DNA of 64,000 bases from Schaalia odontolytica (lineage in GTDB: Bacteria > Actinomycetota > Actinomycetes > Actinomycetales > Actinomycetaceae): assembly GCF_031191545.1 (NCBI RefSeq), contig NZ_CP133472.1:2108001-2172000 (forward strand), in the 5' to 3' direction. Position 1 is the stretch's first letter, and every line of letters starts with the position of its first letter. This document shows, piece after piece, positions 50,472-60,094 of the stretch. The notes under the pieces were generated by a model. It was given only the letters and a program-made list of their open reading frames with translations. It ran no database searches and was not told the DNA's origin. The translations under genes were made by a program, and so were the position numbers.

Positions 50472-53400
50472 ATGACGAAGCACGGCTTCTACCCCCGCCA
50501 CCGGCAAGACGAGGTGGACCCCAGCCCTTCCTTCCCCACGATGGAAGCTGGCACCCTGGCTTTCTGGGCCAGCAACGACACCTTCCGCAAGTCCATTGAG
50601 ATGCGTGACGCCGGCGAGAACGGTGCCAACGAGTTCGTGTTCTACGACGGCCCGCCTTTCGCCAACGGCCTGCCCCACTACGGTCACCTCCTGACCGGTT
50701 ACGTCAAGGACGTAGTGGGCCGCTACCAGACCATGAAGGGCCACCGCGTCGAGCGCCGCTTCGGCTGGGACACGCACGGCCTGCCCGCCGAGCTCGAGGC
50801 GCAGCGCCAGCTCGGCATCGAGGACGTCACCGAGATCACCCGCGAGGGTGGCGTCGGCATCGAGGCGTTCAACGCAGCCTGCCGCTCCTCCGTCCTGCGC
50901 TACACCAAGGAATGGGAAGAGTACGTCACCCGCCAGGCTCGCTGGGTGGACTTCGAGAACGACTACAAGACGCTCGACATGTCCTACACCGAGTCCGTGA
51001 TCTGGGCGTTCAAGCAGCTCTACGACAAGGGCCTGGCCTACCAGGGCCACCGTGTCTTGCCCTACTGCTGGAACGACCGCACGCCTCTGAGCAACCACGA
51101 GCTCAAGATGGACGACGACGTGTACCAGGACCGCACCGACAACACGGTGACCGTGGGCCTGCGCCTCGAAACCAAGCTGCGCGAGGATTCGGCGCGCCCC
51201 GAGCTGGCCCTCATCTGGACGACCACGCCCTGGACCCTGCCGTCGAACTCGGCCGTCGCCGTGGGGCCGGACATCGAGTACTCACTCGTCGAGGTCGCGG
51301 CCGACCACGAGGGCGTCCTCGCGGGCGAGCGCGTCCTGATCGCCACCGACCTGGTCGGCGCCTACGCCAAGGAACTGGGCGAGGAACCCGCCGTCGTCGC
51401 CACCTACAAGGGCTCGGAGCTGGTCGGCGTCCACTACCACCCGATCTACGACTACTTCGACACCCCCGAACGCCGCGCCGAGGGCGGCGCCCCCGGCCCC
51501 AACGGCTGGTCCATCATCGCCGCCGACTACGTGACCACCACGGACGGCACCGGCCTGGTCCACCAGGCTCCGGCCTTCGGTGAGGACGACATGTGGACCT
51601 GCATGGAGTACGGCATCGGCGTCGTCCTGCCCGTCGACGACGGCGGCGTCTTCACCTCCGAGGTGAGCGACTACGCGGGCATGCAGATCTTTGACGCGAA
51701 CCGCTACGTTGTGGCCGACCTGCGCGAGCAGGGTGGCCCGATCGCGCGCCGTGCGCCCGAGATCCGCGCCGTTCTGGTGCGCGAGAAGTCCTACGTGCAC
51801 TCCTACCCGCACTGCTGGCGCTGCCGCAAGCCCCTGATGTACAAGGCCGTGTCCTCCTGGTTCGTGCGCGTCACCGAGATCCGCGACCGCATGGTGGAGT
51901 TGAACGAGGAGATCACCTGGACTCCTGCACACACCAAACACGGGATCTTCGGCAAGTGGCTGGAGGGTGCTCGCGACTGGTCGATTTCGCGCAACCGCTT
52001 TTGGGGCGCGCCGATCCCCGTGTGGGTCTCTGACGACCCGGCATACCCGCGCACCGACGTCTACGGCTCGATCGCCGAGCTGGAGGCAGACTTCGGCGTG
52101 AAGGTCACGGACTTCCACCGTCCCTTCATCGACTCGCTGACCCGCCCGAACCCGGACGACCCGACGGGCAAGTCGACGATGCGTCGCATTTCCGACGTGT
52201 TTGACTGCTGGTTCGAGTCCGGATCGATGCCCTTCGCGCAGGTGCACTACCCGTTCGAGAACCAGGAATGGTTCGAGAACCACTACCCGGGCGACTTCAT
52301 CGTCGAGTACATCGGTCAGACGCGCGGCTGGTTCTACACGCTGCACGTCCTGGCGACGGCACTCTTCGATCGCCCCGCGTTCCGCTCCTGCGTCTCCCAC
52401 GGCATCGTCCTGGGCGACGACGGCCTGAAGATGTCTAAGTCGCTGCGCAACTACCCGGACGTGGCCGAGGTCTTCGACAAGTACGGCTCTGACGCCATGC
52501 GTTGGTTCCTCATGTCGAGCCCGGTCGTGCGCGGCGGCAACCTGATCGTCAAGGAGGAGTCGATCCGCGACACCGTCCGTCAGGTGCTTCTGCCCATCTG
52601 GAATACGTACTACTTCTTCACGCTGTACGCGGGAGCATGCAACAAGGGCGAGGGCTACGAGGCGCGTCGTCTGGACCTGTCCTCGGCCGACGTCGTCGCT
52701 GCCCTGCCGGAGATGGACCGCTACCTGCTGGCCCACACGCTCACCCTCGCGGAGGACGTGCGCGCCGACCTGGATGAGTACGACGTCGCAGGTGCCTGCG
52801 AGGCGATCCGCGAGTACCTGGATGTTCTGACGAATTGGTACGTGCGTACCCAGCGTCAGCGCTTCTGGGATGAGGATGCCTCGGCCTTCGACGCGCTGTA
52901 CACGGCGCTCGTGACCCTCATGGAGCTGGCTGCGCCCCTGCTGCCGCTGCTGACCGAGGAGATCTGGCGCGGCCTGACGGGTGGGGAGTCCGTGCACCTG
53001 GTCGACTTCCCGGTTATCGACGAGGCCGTGGTGGCCCCCGCGCTCGTGGCGGCCATGGACGAGGTTCGCTCGACCGTGTCGGCGGCCCACGCGCTGCGCA
53101 AGACGCATCAGCTGCGCGTGCGCCAGCCGTTGGCCTCCCTGCAGGTCGTGTCGGAGAACTTCGCGGACCTGGAGCCTTTCGCGGATCTGATCGCTTCCGA
53201 GGTGAACGTGAAGTCCGTGGTCTTCAACGACCCGCAGAATTCGGGCCTGAGCGTGCGCACCGAGCTCGCCCTGAACCCGCGCGCCTTCGAGCCGTCGGTT
53301 CGTAAGCTGACGAGCCAGCTGTTCAAGGCACAGAAGGCCGGCGAGTGGGAGATCACCGAGGACGGCGCATGCCGCTTCCCGGGCGTGCAGCTTGATGGCG

Positions 53401-53750
53401 CTCCGCTGGAGCTGACGGGCGACATGTTCTCCGTGTCCACCTCCGTAGACGCCGCCGAGGGCCAGGTCGCGGACGTGCTCGCCTCGGGCACCTTCGTGGT
53501 CCTCGATACGGAGCTGACCCCCGAGCTGGAGGCCGAGGGCTACGCCCGCGACGTGGTTCGTGCGGTCCAGGACGAGCGCAAGAACGCCGGCCTACACATC
53601 GCTGATCGCATCGACCTGTCGCTGACGGTTCCGTCCGATCACGTGGCCGACGTTGAGACCTGGCGCGACATGATCGCCGCCGAGACCCTCGCCCTGTCGG
53701 TTGCGATCGAGCCCGGCGACAAGCTCGCCGTGAGCGTCGCCAAACGCTGA
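50472..53750 (+). CDS. ileS: Isoleucine--tRNA ligase
   Basis: A 1092-residue class I synthetase. The HIGH-type motif is in [12 protein letters not shown], the KMSKS loop is [12 protein letters not shown], and the editing domain lies between them ([11 protein letters not shown]). CWRCRKPL in the catalytic part is a zinc-knuckle candidate. The anticodon domain and a C-terminal extension fill the rest. The ATG at 50472 is set by the T-box sequestrator; an in-frame start at 50388 would lie inside the T-box. Length fits actinobacterial and eukaryote-type IleS. Confidence 0.97.
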   Translation: MTKHGFYPRHRQDEVDPSPSFPTMEAGTLAFWASNDTFRKSIEMRDAGENGANEFVFYDGPPFANGLPHYGHLLTGYVKDVVGRYQTMKGHRVERRFGWDTHGLPAELEAQRQLGIEDVTEITREGGVGIEAFNAACRSSVLRYTKEWEEYVTRQARWVDFENDYKTLDMSYTESVIWAFKQLYDKGLAYQGHRVLPYCWNDRTPLSNHELKMDDDVYQDRTDNTVTVGLRLETKLREDSARPELALIWTTTPWTLPSNSAVAVGPDIEYSLVEVAADHEGVLAGERVLIATDLVGAYAKELGEEPAVVATYKGSELVGVHYHPIYDYFDTPERRAEGGAPGPNGWSIIAADYVTTTDGTGLVHQAPAFGEDDMWTCMEYGIGVVLPVDDGGVFTSEVSDYAGMQIFDANRYVVADLREQGGPIARRAPEIRAVLVREKSYVHSYPHCWRCRKPLMYKAVSSWFVRVTEIRDRMVELNEEITWTPAHTKHGIFGKWLEGARDWSISRNRFWGAPIPVWVSDDPAYPRTDVYGSIAELEADFGVKVTDFHRPFIDSLTRPNPDDPTGKSTMRRISDVFDCWFESGSMPFAQVHYPFENQEWFENHYPGDFIVEYIGQTRGWFYTLHVLATALFDRPAFRSCVSHGIVLGDDGLKMSKSLRNYPDVAEVFDKYGSDAMRWFLMSSPVVRGGNLIVKEESIRDTVRQVLLPIWNTYYFFTLYAGACNKGEGYEARRLDLSSADVVAALPEMDRYLLAHTLTLAEDVRADLDEYDVAGACEAIREYLDVLTNWYVRTQRQRFWDEDASAFDALYTALVTLMELAAPLLPLLTEEIWRGLTGGESVHLVDFPVIDEAVVAPALVAAMDEVRSTVSAAHALRKTHQLRVRQPLASLQVVSENFADLEPFADLIASEVNVKSVVFNDPQNSGLSVRTELALNPRAFEPSVRKLTSQLFKAQKAGEWEITEDGACRFPGVQLDGAPLELTGDMFSVSTSVDAAEGQVADVLASGTFVVLDTELTPELEAEGYARDVVRAVQDERKNAGLHIADRIDLSLTVPSDHVADVETWRDMIAAETLALSVAIEPGDKLAVSVAKR

Positions 53751-53758
53751 GTGAACCG

Positions 53759-53798
53759 GTGGGCGGGCTCGAGAGAAACTACTCCCGAGCCCGCCCAC
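53759..53798 (+). terminator. Terminator after ileS
   Basis: A perfect 13-bp stem (53759-53771 with 53786-53798) and 14-nt loop, 8 bp after the stop. Confidence 0.85.
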
Positions 53799-53868
53799 TG
53801 ACGCGTCTGACCCGCGAGAGGTCCCTCTCATGGCGGTGGCTCGTCGCTTGCCCGCGTGTGAGGAGACG

Positions 53869-54465
53869 CTAGAGCGTCAGCGTGTCTGAGAAGCCGTAGT
53901 AGCCGGGTTGTTCCGGCAGGACGACGCCGGCGTCATGCAGATGCTGCAGATAGGGTGTGATCGAGGAAAGATACGGGTGCAAGAGGGGATAGGCATCCGG
54001 GTACATGTAGGATTCCAGGTAGTCCTCGTCGGGGAATTGTGTGGAAAAGAGAAGCCTGCGCAGTTCGAGGCTGTTTGTTGCTTCGACACTCATCGTGGGA
54101 TCGGTGGTGCTCGTGTAACGCGTGACTCGCGGCCAGCGGGTTTTTGAGACCTTCCAGCGTTGATCCGATGGCGCTTCGCCGGGGATGACGATGGGCGGAA
54201 ACCACAGACTGGCCCGTCGTCGGGCACCGAGTTCGGTGATCAGCATGTACGAGGCCATGACGTCGCTACGCGTCTCCATCGTAAAGCGTGCGCTGGGGTG
54301 GCGTTCGGACCAACTGAAGCGGTAGCTGCCCGACGTTTCCCACACTGCGAAAAAGTCGGTGTTGTAGCTTGAAAATGAGTATCCGTGGCCGTCCTGAAAG
54401 TCAGCTTGGGCCAAGAAAGTACCCGTACAGAGATTCCCAATCAACGTCTCTAACTTCTCCAACAT
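53869..54465 (-). CDS. Hypothetical protein, unrecognised
   Basis: A 198-residue protein rich in aromatic residues (YSFSSYNTDFFAVWETSGSY near the N-terminus), with no signal peptide, membrane helix or motif I can name. GGAG lies directly before the ATG. Its start lies inside the upstream gene (65-bp overlap), so the two are tightly coupled. GC looks lower than in neighbours. The arrangement could suit a toxin/immunity or effector/partner pair, but nothing in the sequence proves it. Confidence 0.6.
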   Translation of the reverse strand: MLEKLETLIGNLCTGTFLAQADFQDGHGYSFSSYNTDFFAVWETSGSYRFSWSERHPSARFTMETRSDVMASYMLITELGARRRASLWFPPIVIPGEAPSDQRWKVSKTRWPRVTRYTSTTDPTMSVEATNSLELRRLLFSTQFPDEDYLESYMYPDAYPLLHPYLSSITPYLQHLHDAGVVLPEQPGYYGFSDTLTL

Positions 54466-55117
54466 GCTCCGAGACCCCTTCGATAATGCGTTGCGTGATC
54501 AGTTCGTCGATGGTCATGGGTACCCAGTTATCCGCCATCGCCCTCTCGAGGACGCGCACTTGCGGCGTCTGCCCGAAGGATCCCATGTCCTCATCGCGCA
54601 GGCTTATCTCGATAACGACGTCCTCGGGGAGAGGCGCATGAGTCAAGCGGAACTGGCGGTATAGCTCGTTGAAGTTGGCGGGCGGTCCCGAGCGAAACTC
54701 CGACGGGAAAACCGTTCCGTTAATGATCGGGGTCAGGGTGCGTAAACCGACATGGCCGATGTGGTCTAGCCCGTCGATATCGAAGGCCCTGATGAACTCG
54801 GACTTGTCAAGGAAGTACCGGTCGCTGTTGGGGATCTCTGCGTGGTCTCGATCCTCTCGCCACGCCGGGTATCCCCACCCGGGTACCGCATAGCGCGACT
54901 CTAGCCATGCGTTGGTTGAGCGAATCTCGGGATCTGTGCCACGGGACATCTGCCACGCGCTGGACATGGTCACATCGCCACCGCACCGGTAGCGTTCCCC
55001 CAGGCCTTCCTCTGAGTTGGGCAACATATCCCCGGTGCCGGGTGCTCGGGTGAGAAAGTAAGCGCTCTGGGTCGCGATGTGTTCCCGGTCGTTGGCGGCA
55101 GGTAGCTCTTGTGGCAT
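54401..55117 (-). CDS. Hypothetical protein, unrecognised
   Basis: A 238-residue soluble protein, not assigned. It has a compact Trp/Gly-rich stretch (RYAVPGWGYPAWRED, about 76-90) and a region RYFLDKSEFIRAFDIDGLDHIGHVGLRT (about 101-128). GTGAGG lies upstream of the ATG. It follows the bL12-like gene by 39 bp in the same direction and overlaps the next gene by 65 bp. No known catalytic motif was found. Confidence 0.6.
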   Translation of the reverse strand: MPQELPAANDREHIATQSAYFLTRAPGTGDMLPNSEEGLGERYRCGGDVTMSSAWQMSRGTDPEIRSTNAWLESRYAVPGWGYPAWREDRDHAEIPNSDRYFLDKSEFIRAFDIDGLDHIGHVGLRTLTPIINGTVFPSEFRSGPPANFNELYRQFRLTHAPLPEDVVIEISLRDEDMGSFGQTPQVRVLERAMADNWVPMTIDELITQRIIEGVSEHVGEVRDVDWESLYGYFLGPS

Positions 55118-55156
55118 TGGACCTCACTTTTCATCGAGGGCGGTTGGGGGAGTATG

Positions 55157-55633
55157 TCAACGCGCCGCGCCAATGGCCGCCTTTGCCTGCTTGAGGCTCA
55201 CGCCGGTGCGGTCCTTGTAGGCCTTGACGGCTTCGACCGTGCGGCCCGAGGCCACCAGCGCGAGTTCCTCCTCGGTCAGGTCCGGGCTCACTCGCTTGAT
55301 CGCCGCGGCCTCGTCAATGAGTTCCTTGGCGTGCAACAGGTCAGCCCCGGTGCGATCCCGGTAGGCCTTGATGGCTGCGATCTTGCGGCCTGAGGCCACC
55401 AGCGCACGCTCGGCCTCGGTCAGCTCCGCTACACCCACCCCAACGGGAGGGACGGTGGGGCCAGCCTCGCCGCCCCCGGAAGGAGCGGGTGCTTCCTGCG
55501 CGAGCGCGGTGATCCCTGCCTCGCCGTAAGCCGCGCGAAGGCGCGCCTCAAGGCTCGCCACCTGGCCCTTCAACTGGTGATTCTCGGCGCGCAGCGCCTC
55601 GATCTCGGCGGCCTGACCAAACCACTTTCCCAT
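55157..55633 (-). CDS. Protein with two bL12 C-terminal-like segments
   Basis: A 158-residue protein. A short coiled coil (about 8-38) and a Pro/Gly linker are followed by two related segments: LVASGRKIAAIKAYRDRTGADLLHAKELID (about 79-108) and LVASGRTVEAVKAYKDRTGVSLKQAKAAI (about 126-154). Each resembles the AIKxxRxxTGLGLKEAK helix-turn of ribosomal protein bL12, which contacts translation GTPases. A ribosome-linked role is possible but unproven. GGAGGA lies 12 bases before the ATG. It may lead an operon with the two unknown genes downstream. Confidence 0.72.
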   Translation of the reverse strand: MGKWFGQAAEIEALRAENHQLKGQVASLEARLRAAYGEAGITALAQEAPAPSGGGEAGPTVPPVGVGVAELTEAERALVASGRKIAAIKAYRDRTGADLLHAKELIDEAAAIKRVSPDLTEEELALVASGRTVEAVKAYKDRTGVSLKQAKAAIGAAR

Positions 55634-55892
55634 GAGATTGTCCTCCGTCCAAGGGTTTTGCCCCTGAGGGGAAGTGTAGCCGCCCGACAGAAACTCAAAC
55701 AGGGGTGGAGCGGGTTCGTCTCACCAGCTTCGTTGCGGGGCCGCCCATGGAGCGCAATCGTCCGCGCCCCGAGTGGCGCTCGGCGCGCGGATCGTGAGAG
55801 TGGGAACGAGAGCTGCGCGACGGTGCGCATATCTCGCGTGCCGCCTCCCTGCCGTTACACTACTGGGGACAGACGCAAGCAGCGGAGGAAAC
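55634..55892. other. Divergent intergenic region before folC
   Basis: Contains the start regions of the bL12-like gene (-) and folC (+). No coding gene, tRNA or clear operator was seen; GGAGGA at 55883-55888 is the folC ribosome-binding site. Confidence 0.4.
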
Positions 55893-57563
55893 ATGGCAGG
55901 CGAATCGTTCTTCGGGCAAGACCCCACACACGAGGACACCCAGGGTGGTATCCCGGCCGACCTGATCCCGTACCTGGAAGCAGCCGACGAGGTCGAGGAG
56001 ACCGATGCGGGGGAGGGCACCGAGGCGCAGGCCGAGGAGAGCGAGCGCGAGGCCGCGCTGCGCGCCCTCGTCGAGCACTCGCTGCTGCTGGGCCCCGACC
56101 CCTCCGTCCTCGCCGAGATCGAGGGTGAGGTGGACGAAGACTTTGCCGACGATGCCGCTCAGGAACGTGGCGAGCGTGCCTCCCACGAAGCCGCCCTGGC
56201 CCGCGCTGAGGACGACATTGAGCTCGACGCGCGCGTGGAGGAGATCTACCGCTCCATAGTCGCGCGAGCCCCCGAGCACGACATCGACCCCACGTTGAAG
56301 CGCGTGAAGCTCGCCCTCGACATCCTCGGCGACCCGCAACGATCCTACCCGTCGATCCACATCACGGGCACGAACGGCAAGACCTCCACCTCGCGCATGA
56401 TCGACTCGCTGCTCACCGCTTTCGGCATGAAGACGGGCCGCTTCACGAGCCCGCACCTGCTCGACGTGCGCGAGCGCATCTCGCTGGAGGGCCACCCGAT
56501 CACGCGCGAGGGCTTTGTGCGCGCATGGGAGGACATCGAACCCTACGTCGGAATGGTGGACGAGCGCAGCTCGCAGGAGGGCGGCCCCCGCCTGTCCTTC
56601 TTCGAGGTCTTCACCATCATGGCCTACGCTGCCTTCGCCGACTATCCGGTCGACGCCGCCGTCGTCGAGGTCGGCATGGGTGGACGCTGGGACGCCACGA
56701 ACGTCATCGACGCCGGCGTGTCCGTCATCACCCCGATTGCCTTGGATCACACGAAGTGGCTGGGTTCCACGATCGAAGAGATCGCAGTCGAAAAGGCCGG
56801 CATCATCAAGCCCGGTCAGGTTGTCGTCATCATGAAACAGCAGGAGGAAGTCCTCGACGTCCTCCTAGACCAGGCTCGTTCCGTCGACGCGATTGTCCGC
56901 GTCGAGGGCCGTGACTTCGAGGTCGTGGATCGCCAGATCGGCGTGGGCGGCCAGATGGTCACCATCCGCACGCCTTCCGCCGTCTACCAGGACGTATTCG
57001 TCCCGCTGTTCGGTCAGTATCAGGCGCACAACGCGGCGGCCGCACTCGTCGCCGTCGAGGCCTTCATGGGCGGTCGCGGCCTGGACGGTCGCATCGTCGA
57101 GCAGGGCCTCATGAACGCCTCCAGCCCGGGCCGCATGCAGGTCGTGCGCCATTCGCCCACGATCATCGTCGATGCCGCGCACAACCCCGCGGGCGCCGCG
57201 ACCCTGCGCGAGGCCGTGGAATCCTCCTTCTCCTTCGCGCGCATCGCTGGCGTGTACGCCGCGATGGGGGACAAGGACGTCGAGGGCGTCCTGTCCGAGG
57301 TTGAGCCCTTCATCGATCACCTCGTCGTCACACAGATGCCGGGCGAGCGCGCGGCCGACATCGCCAGCCTGGCCGAGATCGCCGAGGACGTATTCGGTCC
57401 CGACCGGGTAGACGTGCGAGAGTCCCTCGCCGACGCAGTCCATCGTGCAGCCGAGATCGCCGAGGCGGGGGCGCAGTCCGCGGATCGCAGTGGAGTCCTC
57501 GTGTTTGGATCGGTGATGCTGGCCGGGGAGATGCTGGCCCTGGCCGGGCACTCTCCCCGCTAG
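55893..57563 (+). CDS. folC: Dihydrofolate synthase/folylpolyglutamate synthase
   Basis: A 556-residue Mur-ligase-type enzyme that adds glutamate to dihydropteroate and folates. The core starts near residue 120; ATP loop GTNGKTSTS lies at about 159-167, with RFTSPHLLDVRERI and AHNPAGA downstream. The first 120 residues are an acidic extension not seen in most FolC. ATG 55893 has GGAGGA; an ATG at 55773 would lengthen it by 40 residues in a GC-rich leader and was rejected. A strong terminator follows. Confidence 0.93.
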   Translation: MAGESFFGQDPTHEDTQGGIPADLIPYLEAADEVEETDAGEGTEAQAEESEREAALRALVEHSLLLGPDPSVLAEIEGEVDEDFADDAAQERGERASHEAALARAEDDIELDARVEEIYRSIVARAPEHDIDPTLKRVKLALDILGDPQRSYPSIHITGTNGKTSTSRMIDSLLTAFGMKTGRFTSPHLLDVRERISLEGHPITREGFVRAWEDIEPYVGMVDERSSQEGGPRLSFFEVFTIMAYAAFADYPVDAAVVEVGMGGRWDATNVIDAGVSVITPIALDHTKWLGSTIEEIAVEKAGIIKPGQVVVIMKQQEEVLDVLLDQARSVDAIVRVEGRDFEVVDRQIGVGGQMVTIRTPSAVYQDVFVPLFGQYQAHNAAAALVAVEAFMGGRGLDGRIVEQGLMNASSPGRMQVVRHSPTIIVDAAHNPAGAATLREAVESSFSFARIAGVYAAMGDKDVEGVLSEVEPFIDHLVVTQMPGERAADIASLAEIAEDVFGPDRVDVRESLADAVHRAAEIAEAGAQSADRSGVLVFGSVMLAGEMLALAGHSPR

Positions 57564-57570
57564 GATGGAA

Positions 57571-57617
57571 CCCGACCGTGGCGGCCGCATCGTGGTGGCC
57601 GCCACGGTTGGGATTTT
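57571..57617 (+). terminator. Terminator after folC
   Basis: A 16-bp stem (57571-57586 with 57597-57612, one G-U) followed by ATTTTG; one of the strongest terminators in the window. Confidence 0.9.
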
Positions 57618-57647
57618 GTGCTCGAAGGTGGCACGATTGAGCATGCA

Positions 57648-57653
57648 TACAAT
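57648..57653 (+). promoter_or_regulatory. -10 hexamer of dhaKLM
   Basis: TACAAT five bases before an in-frame ATG at 57659 and 29 bases before the preferred dhaK ATG at 57683. No good -35 is seen. Confidence 0.4.
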
Positions 57654-57682
57654 GACAGATGAGCAATGTGCAAGGAGGCATC

Positions 57683-58675
57683 ATGAAGAAGCTCGTCAAT
57701 GACGTCCACGCCGTCGTGCGCGAAACCCTCGAAGGTTTCGCCCTGGCCCACTCCGACCTCGTCGATGTCCATTACTCGCCGGATTTCGTCACCCGCCACG
57801 CCCCTAAGGCTGATGGCAAGGTCGGCCTCGTCTCCGGTGGCGGATCCGGTCACGAGCCCCTGCACGCGGGCTTCGTCGGAGAAGGCATGCTGGATGCGGC
57901 CGTGCCCGGCGCGGTCTTCACCTCGCCCACGCCCGACCCGATCCTGGAGGCCACGAAGGCCGCTGATCACGGCGCTGGGGTCTTGCACATCGTCAAGAAC
58001 TACACGGGTGACGTCCTCAACTTCGAGACCGCCGCAGAGCTGGCCGACATGGAAGACATCAAGGTCGCCACGATCGTGGTCAACGATGACGTGGCCGTCG
58101 AGGATTCCCTCTACACGGCGGGGCGCCGCGGCGTCGCCGGAACGATCTTCGTCGAAAAGATCGCTGGCGCGGCCGCCGAGCGCGGAGACTCCCTCGAGGA
58201 AGTTACGCGCATCGCGACCAAGGTCAACGACCAGACCCGCTCCATGGGTCTGGCCCTGGGGCCCTGCACCGTGCCCCACGCGGGCAAGCCCTCCTTTGAC
58301 CTGGGCGAGGATGAGATCGAACTCGGTATCGGCATCCACGGCGAACCCGGATATCGTCGCGGTGCCATGGAGAGCGCCGACAGCCTCGTCGCCGAGCTCT
58401 ATGAGCGCGTCCGCGATGATCTTGGCCTCACCGAGGGTGAGCGCGTCGTGGCCCTCATCAACGGGATGGGAGGGACCCCGCTCTCCGAGCTCTACATCTG
58501 CTTCCGCGCCCTCGGCGCCCTCCTGGCGTCGGATGGCATCGAGATCGCCCGGCAGATGGTCGGAAACTACGTCACCAGCCTGGAGATGCCCGGCGTCTCG
58601 GTGACCCTCATGCGCGCCGACGACGAGCTGCTTGAGCTCTTTGACGCGCCTGTGACAACGGTTGCGTGGAAGTAA
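57683..58675 (+). CDS. dhaK: PTS-dependent dihydroxyacetone kinase, DhaK subunit
   Basis: A 330-residue substrate-binding subunit. SGGGSGHEPLHAGFVG is the family signature, and H219 (GIGIHGEPG) is the residue that binds dihydroxyacetone covalently. It hands the substrate to DhaL for phosphorylation to DHAP. ATG 57683 has AAGGAGG at 57672-57678 and gives the usual MKKLVND start; ATG 57659 would add eight residues. Confidence 0.96.
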   Translation: MKKLVNDVHAVVRETLEGFALAHSDLVDVHYSPDFVTRHAPKADGKVGLVSGGGSGHEPLHAGFVGEGMLDAAVPGAVFTSPTPDPILEATKAADHGAGVLHIVKNYTGDVLNFETAAELADMEDIKVATIVVNDDVAVEDSLYTAGRRGVAGTIFVEKIAGAAAERGDSLEEVTRIATKVNDQTRSMGLALGPCTVPHAGKPSFDLGEDEIELGIGIHGEPGYRRGAMESADSLVAELYERVRDDLGLTEGERVVALINGMGGTPLSELYICFRALGALLASDGIEIARQMVGNYVTSLEMPGVSVTLMRADDELLELFDAPVTTVAWK

Positions 58676-58703
58676 GCGACGAGGAAGGACGAGGAGGATC
58701 GCG

Positions 58704-59345
58704 ATGAGCCTAGATGCGCAGTGGGCACTGCGGTGGATCGAGCTGGCGGCGGCCGATGTCGCCCAGCAGCGCGACTACCTGGTGGACCTGGACCGAGCAA
58801 TCGGGGACGGTGACCACGGAGAAAACATGGACCGCGGATTCACCGCCGCTGTCGAGGCCCTGCGCGAGGCCCAGCCGGGCAGCGTCGCCGAGGCCCTCAA
58901 GACGGTGGCCAAGACCCTCATGTCGACGGTCGGCGGTGCCGCCGGGCCCCTGTACGGGACTGCGTTCCTGCGTGCATCGAAGGCCGCTGGGGACGGTGAG
59001 CTGGACGGCGCGGGCGTGGCCGCCGTGATCGCGGGCGCACTCGAGGGAATCCGGGCGCGAGGCAAGGCCGTGACGGGCGAGAAGACCATGGTCGACGCGT
59101 GGACCCCAGCACTCGAGGCCGCACGCGCGGCCGCCGAGGCAGGGAGCGACGGGGCGGCAGTCCTTGAGGCCGCAGCCACGGCAGCCGAGGCCGGCGCGGC
59201 CGCCACCGAGCCGCTTCGCGCCACGAAGGGACGCGCCTCCTACCTGGGCGAGCGCTCCATCGGTCACCTCGACCCGGGTGCCGTCTCCACCTCCCTGATC
59301 CTGCGAGCCGCGGCGCGAGCAGCGGGCGAGGCCGGCGCGGCATGA
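58704..59345 (+). CDS. dhaL: Dihydroxyacetone kinase ADP-binding subunit DhaL
   Basis: A 213-residue subunit that holds ADP and passes phosphate from DhaM to dihydroxyacetone. The magnesium-binding motif is DRAIGDGDHGENMDRG (about 28-43), and STVGGAAGPLYGT and KGRASYLGERSIGHLDPGA are family motifs. GAGGAGG lies upstream of the ATG. It overlaps dhaM by 4 bp. Confidence 0.96.
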   Translation: MSLDAQWALRWIELAAADVAQQRDYLVDLDRAIGDGDHGENMDRGFTAAVEALREAQPGSVAEALKTVAKTLMSTVGGAAGPLYGTAFLRASKAAGDGELDGAGVAAVIAGALEGIRARGKAVTGEKTMVDAWTPALEAARAAAEAGSDGAAVLEAAATAAEAGAAATEPLRATKGRASYLGERSIGHLDPGAVSTSLILRAAARAAGEAGAA

Positions 59346-60094
59346 GCGTGCGCGTCTCCTTCGTCGTCGTCTCCCACTCTGATGCGCTGGCCCGCGGAGT
59401 ATGCGAGCTGGCTGCACAGATGGCCCCCGACGTGCACTTTGAGGCCGCCGGTGGCACGGACGACGGCCGCATCGGCACCTCCTACGACCGCGTGGAAGCG
59501 GCCCTCGAGGCTTCCCTCGCGGCCGTGGACGGGGACGGCAGCGGCGTGATCGTCCTGACCGACCTCGGGTCGGCCACGATGACGGTCGAGTCCGTCATCG
59601 ACATGAGTGACGAGCCCGAGCGCGTGCGATTCGTCGACACCTGCCTCGTTGAAGGGGCCGTCGCCTCCTCCGTGCGGGCGCAGCTCGGCGAAGATCTTCA
59701 CCAGGTTGCCGATGTCGCAGCCGCCTTGGCCCCTCGTCTGGACGACGCGTCCGCCCAGGAGGCACCCAGCCCAGCCGCCCCCGGGCCCGGAGGGGGAGCG
59801 GCCTCGGCCTCGTCGATGTGGGCGGAGGGAGACGCTGTCGTCGCCGACCCGGTCGGCCTGCACGCGCGCCCGGCCGCCGCTTTCGTGCGACTGGCGGGTT
59901 CCTTCGACGCCGAGATTACCGTCAACGGGGCGGATGGAGGGTCGGTCCTGGACCTCATGGCCCTGGGCATTACCCAAGGTCAGAGCGTCCACATCGAGGC
60001 CAATGGGGCCGACGCCACAGCGGCGGTCGCGGCGCTGACAGATATGCTTGAAAGCGCAACCAAGCAACCGTCAGAATCAAAGGAGACAACGTGA
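59342..60094 (+). CDS. dhaM: DhaM phosphotransfer subunit fused to HPr
   Basis: A 250-residue protein with an EIIA-mannose-like domain (1-130; H12 in VVSHSDAL and LTDLGSA), a Pro/Gly linker, and an HPr domain (about 160-245; H174 in DPVGLHARPAA). It phosphorylates DhaL-bound ADP using PEP via enzyme I. It lacks the enzyme-I-like third domain of E. coli DhaM. It overlaps dhaL and ndk, each by 4 bp. Confidence 0.94.
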   Translation: MSVRVSFVVVSHSDALARGVCELAAQMAPDVHFEAAGGTDDGRIGTSYDRVEAALEASLAAVDGDGSGVIVLTDLGSATMTVESVIDMSDEPERVRFVDTCLVEGAVASSVRAQLGEDLHQVADVAAALAPRLDDASAQEAPSPAAPGPGGGAASASSMWAEGDAVVADPVGLHARPAAAFVRLAGSFDAEITVNGADGGSVLDLMALGITQGQSVHIEANGADATAAVAALTDMLESATKQPSESKETT

